DNA of 5,044 nucleotides, taken from NCBI GenBank assembly GCA_014523485.1, contig JAATVK010000265.1:1-5044 (forward strand). Direction: 5' to 3'. Source of the stretch: Nitrososphaerales archaeon TH5894 (lineage in GTDB: Archaea > Thermoproteota > Nitrososphaeria > Nitrososphaerales > Nitrososphaeraceae). This document shows positions 1 through 5,043 of the stretch, piece by piece. Within the stretch, counting starts at the first letter, position 1, and every line of letters starts with the position of its first letter. The notes beneath the pieces were generated by a model. It was not told the DNA's origin. It worked only from the letters and a program-made list of their open reading frames with translations, and made no database searches. A program made the translations under genes and the position numbers.

Positions 1-150
1 CTTTATCAATTGCATTGTCCAGTTATAGTTGTAAGAGATTCTACTATGCCATTGGTCAGTTTTATGACACATCTCATGTTGAAGATAACTGGTAATATAG
101 GTCCTGCTCATCTCGTGCGTTTAATGAGAAACAAGGTAAATAGATTTTAA
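1..150 (+). CDS. C-terminal fragment, possible universal stress protein (UspA-like)
   Basis: The reading frame is open from the first base to a TAA at 148-150 and gives the last 49 residues of a gene that starts outside the window. Near its beginning it reads LYQLHCPVIVVRD. This resembles the closing beta strand of UspA domains, where a His-x-x-Cys-Pro-Val-x-Val-Val-Arg pattern ends the nucleotide-binding fold. Usp proteins are cytoplasmic, often ATP-binding, stress-linked proteins and are numerous in ammonia-oxidising archaea. About 36 further residues follow the motif (several Met and Leu, then a basic end, RLMRNKVNRF), whereas most single-domain Usp proteins stop soon after it. The fragment could therefore be a Usp with a C-terminal tail, or another Rossmann-like protein with a chance match. 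The frame and stop are certain; the family is a moderate guess from one motif. Confidence 0.5.
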   Translation, partial: LYQLHCPVIVVRDSTMPLVSFMTHLMLKITGNIGPAHLVRLMRNKVNRF

Positions 151-160
151 AAATAATTTC

Positions 161-170
161 AAATAATATT
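161..170 (+). promoter_or_regulatory. Possible TATA box for the small ORF at 197
   Basis: AAATAATATT is centred about 31 bases before the ATG at 197. With the usual archaeal spacing of about 26 bases, transcription would start near 192, leaving a leader of only a few bases. A second TATA-like stretch at 184-195 is too close to the ATG to serve it. The surroundings are AT-rich, so this is weak evidence. Confidence 0.25.
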
Positions 171-196
171 GTAGTTTCATTGTACATTATATTTTC

Positions 197-313
197 ATGA
201 GTAAAACCGAATTCATCTTTTGGAGAATTGAGCATTTCCTAATGTATTCTCATCAACACCTTTCATATGATGAGAGTCAAGAAATTTTGGCATTGATTGA
301 TTTTATTTATTAG
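197..313 (+). CDS. Candidate small protein, 38 residues, unknown function
   Basis: An ATG at 197 opens a frame of 38 codons ending in TAG at 311-313. The product begins MSKTEFIFWRIEHFLMYSHQ and ends DESQEILALIDFIY. It has no clear membrane segment and no family that I recognise. In its favour, the composition is protein-like (Trp, several His, Tyr, acidic residues and Ser, not only Lys/Asn/Ile). The stretch is also visibly richer in G and C than the spacer that follows it, and a possible TATA box lies about 31 bases upstream. Against it, it is short, it has no Shine-Dalgarno site, and an ORF this long can arise by chance. It follows the UspA-like gene by 46 bases on the same strand, so it could also sit on that message. 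Confidence 0.35.
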   Translation: MSKTEFIFWRIEHFLMYSHQHLSYDESQEILALIDFIY

Positions 314-645
314 TCTTTCATATTTTTATATATCTAATAATAACCTTAATTATCTAATTCGGGTATAATAACATAAAATTTAACTTTTTTATTACTCATA
401 AATAAATAATTTATTATCATGTTCGCAAAATTTTTACAAATAATAGAATTTTTGTATCAAATATTGAAATTAAGAATCAAAATATGTTTCTAATAATAAA
501 AGCTATATACTATGTAATAGAACCCTATTACATGAAAGGTTCTTCTCCCTCCCATCTAATTAAATATATGAATGACCCAGATTATTATTAGGTGATATAT
601 TAATCCTTTTGTTTTATGTATTATAATACAATATGTTATATACCA
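314..645 (+). other. Gene-free AT-rich spacer
   Basis: No convincing coding frame was seen on either strand. Positions 314-500 are almost pure A and T with short homopolymer runs. The one structured part is the hairpin and pyrimidine tract at 512-553, described separately. The spacer lies between a forward gene and the 3' end of the reverse PsbP-like gene, so terminators for both could be here, but no clean hairpin plus T-run terminator stands out. Confidence 0.6.
512..543 (+). repeat. Hairpin with a competing second pairing
   Basis: ATGTAATAG at 512-520 pairs perfectly with CTATTACAT at 525-533 around the four-base loop AACC. AGAACC at 519-524, which overlaps the end of that stem and its loop, can pair instead with GGTTCT at 538-543. 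The two stems exclude each other. A run of 14 pyrimidines (540-553) follows directly, unusual in this AT-rich stretch. Both pairings are direct observations. That they work as RNA or as a protein-binding site is not shown, and a 9-bp inverted repeat could arise by chance in such AT-rich DNA. Confidence 0.45.
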
Positions 646-1242
646 TTACATTTTATTATTTCTTATTTGAGGTACAATTGAAAAAACATCATCTTGGTAT
701 TTGTATGCTATATCCAGAGGGAATGAAAAGGTAATTTTATATCCAGTTCCATCTTCATAAAAAATGATATACGTTATTTCATTTGGTGATGACGATGGTA
801 ATGAGGCAAAATCTCTTTCAGATTTGGTTAGTAGAGGAGTATGCATGGTCTTTATCGACATAGTTGAGTCTCCTCTAATATTGTTATATTTTTTTATATC
901 TAAAATTTCTATATTTGCTTTATCGTTTGTATTAAGTTCTTTTTTAATTATCTTTAAAAATTCATCTGAATTAGTCATGTTTGTATATGCTGCTAATGAG
1001 ACAAAATTAAATATATTAGGGTCAGGATCTGCATGAAAATTTGCTAGCACTATCTCATCATATTCAGCATGAAATGATGATAAATTCTCATTTGCTCTAG
1101 TTAATTCCCATTCATCAGGATAATCAAATTTTATCCCAAATTCTTCATTTATGAATTCTTTCGCATCTATTTGGTTAATACCATTTATGACTACAATCAA
1201 TAAAGATAGTAAGCCTAAGTTACCAAATGTTTTGAATAGCAT
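646..1242 (-). CDS. Exported PsbP-like protein
   Basis: The product has 198 residues if translation begins at the ATG at 1240-1242. Residues 1-27 form a signal peptide: Lys at 4, a hydrophobic core around 9-19 (LGLLSLLIVV), and a possible cleavage after Ala27. The mature part starts with the hallmark of PsbP-like domains, a pattern close to FGIKFDYPDEWEL (residues 35-47). A strand (VSLAAYTN, 81-88), a helix with DEFLKIIKKEL (93-103) and a closing block with YIIFYEDGTGYKITFSF (158-174) follow, then a helix and the PQIR end. In plants PsbP binds photosystem II; archaeal relatives lack that partner and their role is unknown, but they are exported or lipid-anchored and common in Nitrososphaerales. 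No lipobox Cys is present, so secretion or retention by an uncleaved signal is likely. A longer frame begins at TTG 1260, but that codon would precede the transcription start predicted from the TATA box. The gene stands alone, divergent from the hydrolase. Confidence 0.8.
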   Translation of the reverse strand: MLFKTFGNLGLLSLLIVVINGINQIDAKEFINEEFGIKFDYPDEWELTRANENLSSFHAEYDEIVLANFHADPDPNIFNFVSLAAYTNMTNSDEFLKIIKKELNTNDKANIEILDIKKYNNIRGDSTMSIKTMHTPLLTKSERDFASLPSSSPNEITYIIFYEDGTGYKITFSFPLDIAYKYQDDVFSIVPQIRNNKM

Positions 1243-1270
1243 TTTATTCAATAGCCCCAATGTTTAAAAA

Positions 1271-1284
1271 AAATATATAAATTT
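1271..1284 (-). promoter_or_regulatory. TATA box and B-recognition region of the PsbP-like gene
   Basis: Read on the minus strand, the sequence is AAATTTATATATTT, which contains TTTATATA preceded by A-rich sequence that fits a BRE. This is close to the archaeal consensus. A start about 26 bases downstream falls near 1251, giving a leader of roughly 9 bases before the ATG at 1242. The alternative TTG at 1260 would lie upstream of that transcription start. Confidence 0.6.
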
Positions 1285-1426
1285 TATTATTTTACTTTGT
1301 ATGATCTTTATTTTGAATTTATCTTATACATTTATAATGATTATTTATTGAAAATTATAGATAAGGATTGAAAAATAGCAATAGAAGATTATTAGCAATC
1401 TCAAATTTATCTGGTAATAAATTGTG

Positions 1427-1438
1427 ATAGTTAACTAT
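1427..1438 (+). repeat. 12-bp perfect palindrome
   Basis: ATAGTTAACTAT reads the same on both strands. It could be an operator for a dimeric regulator. Its TTAACTA core recurs at 3378-3384, just before repeat copy 2, but without the full palindrome, so it may simply be the left edge of the dispersed repeat. Confidence 0.35.
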
Positions 1439-1480
1439 ATTTGTGATATTGAACACTGAAATCATGACTATTCAACTCCC
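1431..1480 (+). repeat. Dispersed direct repeat, copy 1
   Basis: Positions 1443-1480 align without gaps to 3392-3429, with 30 of 38 bases the same; six of the eight differences are transitions. The best-kept ends are GTGATATTGAA at the left and CTATTCA-x-CTCCC at the right. Upstream, TTAACTA (1431-1437) also has a partner at 3378-3384, with a gap that differs by two bases. The repeat lies in non-coding sequence and has no long frame. Its nature (RNA 5' region, binding site, or relic of a mobile element) is unknown. Confidence 0.6.
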
Positions 1481-1520
1481 TACTGGTCAGTAGTTTTGTA
1501 AAGTTCATCATATCCAATTC

Positions 1521-1528
1521 TATAAAAT
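1521..1528 (+). promoter_or_regulatory. TATA-like site without an obvious gene
   Basis: TATAAAAT would place a transcription start near 1549. What follows, to about 1650, is less AT-rich than its surroundings and carries only a 15-codon frame from an ATG at 1544. It might drive a short non-coding transcript; in DNA this rich in A and T it may equally be chance. Confidence 0.25.
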
Positions 1529-1903
1529 TTAAAAAAATTCATAATGTCTAAGCAAAGCCCTAAATGCATTGGAATCTTTTTAATGGACTAAATTCTCAAT
1601 AAATGTTAGTCAGTATGAATAACTGTAGGAGCTATTAAACCCCGAATTCATTATAATAAAATATTTCCAAAAGTTTATATAATTATCATGACTGGTAAAA
1701 TTAAGAATAAACAAGAAATTGAAAAATTAGAATTTATCAAAATCAAAGAATTATAATTTTGACTATTAAGTTTCCTTCTATTAGTCCATATTCAGATAAT
1801 TATTGCAGTATGCATTAAAGAAAAAAGTACTGTACTCAATATTCCAATACACGATATATTACATATCAAAAGGAATTCGTGATAGTAAAAATTAAATGTA
1901 TTC

Positions 1904-1913
1904 AATTATATGA
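1904..1913 (+). promoter_or_regulatory. Probable TATA box of the hydrolase gene
   Basis: The core TTATAT at 1906-1911 is centred about 27 bases before the ATG at 1936. That is the spacing expected if the message starts at or next to the start codon. No Shine-Dalgarno sequence lies between them, which agrees with a leaderless message. Confidence 0.45.
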
Positions 1914-1935
1914 TGAAGATTACAAAATATAACTT

Positions 1936-2922
1936 ATGAAAAATTGGTCTATTTATAAGGACTTATTAGCAAGACATCGTCGTCATCCACCTTTTACATC
2001 TAATCTTTTGAATATATTAAATAAGAAATTAAAAATAGTATCGACTCGTAATCACTTTAACCTTGAGACAGGTCAACTGATTTCGTCTCATAATATAGAA
2101 GATTATGACTCCTATAATGTTCCTGGATTAAATGGAAATCCTTGCTCTGACAATAATGAATTAGCAGTATATATTCATGGAGTATGGACAGGACAGATTG
2201 CAGCTAAAGAACAGATAGATAGAACCAACTTATCATTGATTTCGAATGAATATAATATTCCAGTAGTAGGTTTTAGCTGGGATTCAAATACTGTTATAAA
2301 TCCTTCAGGATGGACTATTGCTAAATCTATAGCAAAACAGAATGGACCTAAGCTAGCAAAATTTCTAACTGATTTAAAAACAAAATGTCCAAATCACAAT
2401 ATTAGAATAATTGCTCATTCTTTAGGTGCAAAAGTAGTTGAAAATGCCTTAATAAACTTAAATAATAATGAAACATGGAAGAATAATTCAGCATATAATA
2501 TCACTTCTATACATCTTATCGGAGCAGCAATTAGCGATAGAGCAACATCAAAAAATACACAGTTTGGGAATGCCATTGATAATATAGTAGACAACTTCTA
2601 TAATCTATATAATTCTAAAGACAATTTACTTCTAGGTTTATATGTAAAGACAGAAAATGAAAATCCATTAGGCTTATTAGGCCTAAACAAAGAAGAACCT
2701 TTTCCTCAAAATTATATGGAACATAACGTTGTGTCCGAAATTCCTCCATTTAAGAATGCAAGTGGAATTTATCAACCATTTGTTGATAACACAGTAGCCG
2801 AATGGGGAAATAACCATTCTGGATATATTGGGTTCAGAGAACGTTATCCGTTTAATAAGTCTCTTAAAGACGATGGAACTATTAATGTAATTGTAGCAGA
2901 TTGGAGGACTAACAATAAATAG
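1936..2922 (+). CDS. Alpha/beta hydrolase (putative serine esterase/lipase-like)
   Basis: The product has 328 residues and the alpha/beta-hydrolase fold. After an N-terminal stretch of about 75 residues come the first core strand and oxyanion-hole region LAVYIHGVWTG (76-86, His81-Gly82). The strand PVVGFSWDS (109-117), a helix with AKFLTDLK (141-148), and the nucleophile elbow IIAHSLGAKV (158-167) with Ser162 follow. Asp229 in NLYNSKDNLL and His294 in GNNHSGYIGF sit where the other triad members are expected, so the triad is probably Ser162-Asp229-His294. The IHG, FSWDS and AHSLGA arrangement resembles cytoplasmic esterase/lipase-like families such as DUF900 and DUF726; I cannot say which is closest. 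There is no signal peptide, and the N terminus is basic (ARHRRH, 12-17), so it is likely cytoplasmic. Substrate unknown. ATG is the only sensible start, with a TATA box 27 bases upstream. The gene stands alone and converges on the small membrane protein gene. Confidence 0.85.
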   Translation: MKNWSIYKDLLARHRRHPPFTSNLLNILNKKLKIVSTRNHFNLETGQLISSHNIEDYDSYNVPGLNGNPCSDNNELAVYIHGVWTGQIAAKEQIDRTNLSLISNEYNIPVVGFSWDSNTVINPSGWTIAKSIAKQNGPKLAKFLTDLKTKCPNHNIRIIAHSLGAKVVENALINLNNNETWKNNSAYNITSIHLIGAAISDRATSKNTQFGNAIDNIVDNFYNLYNSKDNLLLGLYVKTENENPLGLLGLNKEEPFPQNYMEHNVVSEIPPFKNASGIYQPFVDNTVAEWGNNHSGYIGFRERYPFNKSLKDDGTINVIVADWRTNNK

Positions 2923-3101
2923 AATAGCACATGATTTATTGATAATAAAAATAATAATTGATATTTAATAAGATAATTGATATATTCAAATACAAATTTT
3001 AATTATTATTGATATTAACATACATTAGACATTTATTTTGTACCTCTATCGGTTTTAATTTCTATTTTCATTATGATAAAAGATTTTATTAGTATTTTTA
3101 C
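2923..3101 (+). other. AT-rich convergent spacer
   Basis: These 179 bases separate the 3' ends of the hydrolase and the small membrane protein gene. No coding frame was seen. Both messages must end here, probably at T-rich stretches as is usual in archaea, but no single strong T-run marks the place. The left part carries the ATTGATA repeats. Confidence 0.5.
2938..3015 (+). repeat. Short AT-rich degenerate repeats (ATTGATA)
   Basis: ATTGATA occurs at 2938, 2957, 2976 and 3008. The first three are exactly 19 bases apart and the rest of each unit is only loosely alike. The block begins 15 bases after the hydrolase stop codon. It may be slippage-derived filler, a terminator region, or a cluster of binding sites. 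The regular spacing is an observation; any role is a guess. Confidence 0.35.
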
Positions 3102-3287
3102 CTAATTTTCTATATTCTTGTCTTTCTTACCATGTAACATTATTGGAAAACCAAAAAGTAAAAATAGTAAACCAATCATTGGAACAAATATTCGAATGGA
3201 ACTCTCAGTTATTGTTATAATTAATGGAATTACTAACAGGACAGCTCCTAATACCATAAAAATTATTCCTATTCTTGTCTGTTTCAA
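3102..3287 (-). CDS. Small membrane protein with two transmembrane helices
   Basis: The product has 61 residues and reads as a compact hairpin in the membrane. Residues 1-5 are basic (MKQTR). Helix 1 is about 6-26 (IGIIFMVLGAVLLVIPLII), a short turn is TESSIR (27-32), helix 2 is about 33-51 (IFVPMIGLLFLLFGFPIML), and the end is charged (HGKKDKNIEN). By the positive-inside rule both ends should face the cytoplasm. No family is recognised and no function can be assigned. The first codon is TTG at 3285-3287. It is preferred because a TATA box is centred 27 bases upstream and an in-frame TAA precedes it by three codons. The next ATG (codon 11) would remove the basic N terminus and shorten helix 1. 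The opposite strand also has an open frame here (3118-3345), but the membrane-protein pattern and promoter favour this strand. The gene converges on the hydrolase and diverges from the EEP gene. Confidence 0.6.
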   Translation of the reverse strand: MKQTRIGIIFMVLGAVLLVIPLIITITESSIRIFVPMIGLLFLLFGFPIMLHGKKDKNIEN

Positions 3288-3310
3288 TAGACTGCTTTAT
3301 ATCACATGTT

Positions 3311-3320
3311 GTATAAAACA
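3311..3320 (-). promoter_or_regulatory. Probable TATA box of the small membrane protein gene
   Basis: On the minus strand this reads TGTTTTATAC, with the TATA core at 3318-3311. Its centre is about 27 bases from the TTG at 3287, the same distance as for the hydrolase. It therefore suggests a leaderless message starting at a TTG codon. Confidence 0.45.
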
Positions 3321-3377
3321 TTATTCTCAAATAGCCAAAAATTAAGTTACAACAAAATATTTTTAGGGCCGAAAAAT

Positions 3378-3429
3378 TTAACTACTGATTAGTGATATTG
3401 AAAACCAAAACTGTGTCTATTCAGCTCCC
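3378..3429 (+). repeat. Dispersed direct repeat, copy 2
   Basis: This copy matches copy 1 (1443-1480) over 3392-3429, 30 of 38 bases without gaps and in the same orientation, plus the TTAACTA block at 3378-3384. It lies in the second divergent intergenic region, 175 bases before the EEP start codon and 105 bases before the start of the small membrane protein gene. Similarity fades after the CTCCC end, so 3429 is a reasonable right boundary. Confidence 0.6.
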
Positions 3430-3533
3430 GACAGATATGTAAATACATGAAATTACTATAATGATTTTGAAAAATATCTAAAACTTTTACCATCCATTAA
3501 AAGTCAGGTAATTATAATTTATTGGTTAGAAAA

Positions 3534-3552
3534 AAATATTGTATGATATAGT
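3534..3552 (+). promoter_or_regulatory. Promoter candidates of the EEP gene
   Basis: Two TATA-like sites overlap this stretch. AAATATT (3534-3540) is about 25 bases before the TTG at 3562 and would suit a leaderless start there. GATATAGT (3545-3552) would start transcription near 3573 and give a leader of about 30 bases before the ATG at 3604. The sequence does not decide between them. Confidence 0.3.
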
Positions 3553-3603
3553 AAAAAGTAATTGTATCAAAAAACTTTTAAAAAAGGAAAAAAATACTAT
3601 TTA

Positions 3604-5043
3604 ATGAATTCTATCAAAGTGTGTTTTTGGAATTTACAAAATCTATTTGATACAACATTAAGTGATCTGGCATTAGATTTTGATTATACACCAACTAATG
3701 GATGGGATGAAACAGTAAGAGATGTAAAAATCGATAATCTTGTTAAAGGAATTTCATCTACCTTTTCGACAGGTCCTGATTTAATTGGAATGTGTGAAAT
3801 TGAAAATGAATATCTTGCCCAAGAAATAGCAACAAAATTAAATAGAAATCTAAATAGAAATGATTATTCTGTTGCAAAATATAAAGATAGTCCTGATATT
3901 CGTGGAATAGATACATGCCTTATCTATTCAAATTCAATTTTTGAATTTATTGAATCAAAATCCTATAATATAGATTTGCGTTATCCTACTAGGGATATTT
4001 TTTATGTAAAATTAAAAGTTTTATATAATAATTCAAATCTTTATGTTTTTGTAAATCATTGGCCATCAAGAAGAGGAAAAGATGATTTTACTGAATCTGA
4101 TGAAACAGAATTCGCAAGATTTCTAGTAGCAGAAAATTGTGGAAAATTGATAGATGATATAGTCAAAATACCCAAAGAAGAGTCTCATAGACTTCCTAAT
4201 TGTCTAATAGATTGTCCAGAATACGAACGTAATTTTAAATCTAATGATCAAGACGCTATTTCTGATAATTTTGACAAAGAAAAAATAATAAAACAAAATG
4301 AAAATTTGATAAAAAAATTAGATGATCAATGGAATGAAAATATTATATTAATGGGTGATTTTAATGATGAACCTTATAATAAAAGTTTAGTAAAATTTCT
4401 TAATGCTACTCCTAACCTGAGTCTATTGAGAGATTGGAGGACTATTTTTCAATTGAAAAGAAAAGATTGGAACAATACAAAACCAGATAGAGAAACTTAT
4501 TTAGAAGAAAAACCTTATTTATATAATTGTATGTGGAAACTTATTCCTGATGGTACACATTATTTTTATAAGACAAATTCACTCTTTTTATTTGATCAAT
4601 TTATCGTATCCCAAGGATTATTAAAAAATTTAAAAAATCTCAAAATAGATTTGGATTCAATAAAGATACATAAAAACTGTCTTTCATTAGGTAGTAATTT
4701 ATTGGAAGAGGATTTTAGTGATAATGTTAATTATGATAATAAGAAAAAATTGCATTCATATCAGAAACTGGGTCCTATGGGATTTAGATTTTCTAAAACA
4801 AAAAGATTTGAGTTAAATAAAGATGTGAAAGAAAAAAAAGAATTAGAATTAATTCTACAAGAGGCATTACAATTAAAGTTAAATGAAAAGATTATAAAAC
4901 TAATAAAAGATAAACTTAAAGGATTGACAGAAAGGTTAGATAAAATACAAAAAGATAAAGGATATCATGCTAATTTTGTCCAAGATCCTAATACAGGCTT
5001 TAGTGACCATTTCCCTATTAAATGCATAATTGAAATAAATTGA
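3604..5043 (+). CDS. Endonuclease/exonuclease/phosphatase (EEP) superfamily protein
   Basis: The product has 479 residues from the ATG at 3604 and is complete, ending in TGA at 5041-5043. All main EEP blocks are present in order. They are KVCFWNLQNLFD (5-16, with Asn10/Asn13), DLIGMCEIEN (59-68, metal-binding Glu65), GIDTCLIYSN (101-110), VFVNHWPSRRG (148-158, His152), ILMGDFNDEP (248-257, Asp252 and Asn254), FDQFIVS (330-336, Asp331) and GFSDHFPI (465-472, Asp468 and His469). The set predicts a metal-dependent phosphodiesterase or phosphatase, and the ENLFD/NHWPSR/GDFND/SDHFP style resembles the Exo_endo_phos_3 group. Substrate (DNA, RNA or small phosphoester) cannot be told. The protein is longer than the usual 250-350 residues: there is extra charged sequence at about 186-245 and a Lys/Glu-rich, probably coiled-coil stretch at about 403-453. 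No signal peptide, so probably cytoplasmic. A TTG at 3562 would add 14 Lys-rich residues. ATG is preferred because the fold starts right after it. Confidence 0.88.
   Translation: MNSIKVCFWNLQNLFDTTLSDLALDFDYTPTNGWDETVRDVKIDNLVKGISSTFSTGPDLIGMCEIENEYLAQEIATKLNRNLNRNDYSVAKYKDSPDIRGIDTCLIYSNSIFEFIESKSYNIDLRYPTRDIFYVKLKVLYNNSNLYVFVNHWPSRRGKDDFTESDETEFARFLVAENCGKLIDDIVKIPKEESHRLPNCLIDCPEYERNFKSNDQDAISDNFDKEKIIKQNENLIKKLDDQWNENIILMGDFNDEPYNKSLVKFLNATPNLSLLRDWRTIFQLKRKDWNNTKPDRETYLEEKPYLYNCMWKLIPDGTHYFYKTNSLFLFDQFIVSQGLLKNLKNLKIDLDSIKIHKNCLSLGSNLLEEDFSDNVNYDNKKKLHSYQKLGPMGFRFSKTKRFELNKDVKEKKELELILQEALQLKLNEKIIKLIKDKLKGLTERLDKIQKDKGYHANFVQDPNTGFSDHFPIKCIIEIN

Larger units (their letters stand above)
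1243..1935 (+). other. Gene-free divergent intergenic region
   Basis: Nearly 700 bases separate the divergent PsbP-like and hydrolase genes. No protein gene is convincing: only frames of 15-22 codons were seen, including one at 1688-1756 that starts MTGKIKNKQE. The region holds the PsbP promoter, a 12-bp palindrome and repeat copy 1 (1427-1480), a TATA-like site followed by somewhat less AT-rich sequence (1521-1650), and the hydrolase promoter near 1908. A space of this size with a dispersed repeat could house a non-coding RNA. Confidence 0.6.
3288..3603 (+). other. Gene-free divergent intergenic region
   Basis: About 316 bases lie between the divergent small membrane protein and EEP genes. 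They contain the TATA box of the former, a weak stem (ATTTTT 3359-3364 with AAAAAT 3372-3377 around a GGGCC loop), repeat copy 2 (3378-3429), and promoter candidates for the EEP gene. No convincing protein frame is present apart from the end of the shadow frame opposite the membrane protein gene. Confidence 0.5.

Noticed and set aside
764..1036. 90-codon open frame on the plus strand
   Set aside because: It lies wholly inside the PsbP-like gene on the opposite strand, which has a signal peptide, family motif and promoter. The product has no recognisable features of its own.
1469..1480. TATTCAACTCCC resembles the T-arm half of a tRNA, hinting at a tRNA-derived integration site
   Set aside because: The matching 5' half of the T stem and an acceptor stem are absent, and no tRNA or integrase is nearby.
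1443..1490. Repeat copy 1 read as a box C/D guide RNA (GTGATAT as box C, CTGA as box D')
   Set aside because: Box C does not match RUGAUGA, the spacing to CTGA is too short for a guide, and CTGA is not kept in copy 2.
1544..1591. 15-codon frame beginning MSKQSPKC after a TATA-like site
   Set aside because: It is too short to call, and the ATG lies slightly before the predicted transcription start.
207..1651. Shared word CCGAATTCAT near 207 and 1642
   Set aside because: The match is only about ten bases and does not extend on either side, so it is probably chance.
1688..1756. 22-codon frame beginning MTGKIKNKQE on the plus strand
   Set aside because: It is too short, its Lys/Glu/Ile-rich composition is what AT-rich DNA gives by chance, and no clear promoter spacing supports it.
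3118..3345. 75-codon open frame on the plus strand opposite the small membrane protein gene
   Set aside because: The minus-strand frame shows a classic two-helix membrane pattern and a well-placed TATA box. The plus-strand product looks like its reverse-complement shadow.
3562..3603. Extended N terminus of the EEP protein from TTG 3562
   Set aside because: It adds 14 Lys-rich residues before the fold and begins directly after an in-frame TAA. ATG 3604 is the simpler start, although a TATA-like site 25 bases before the TTG keeps the alternative open.
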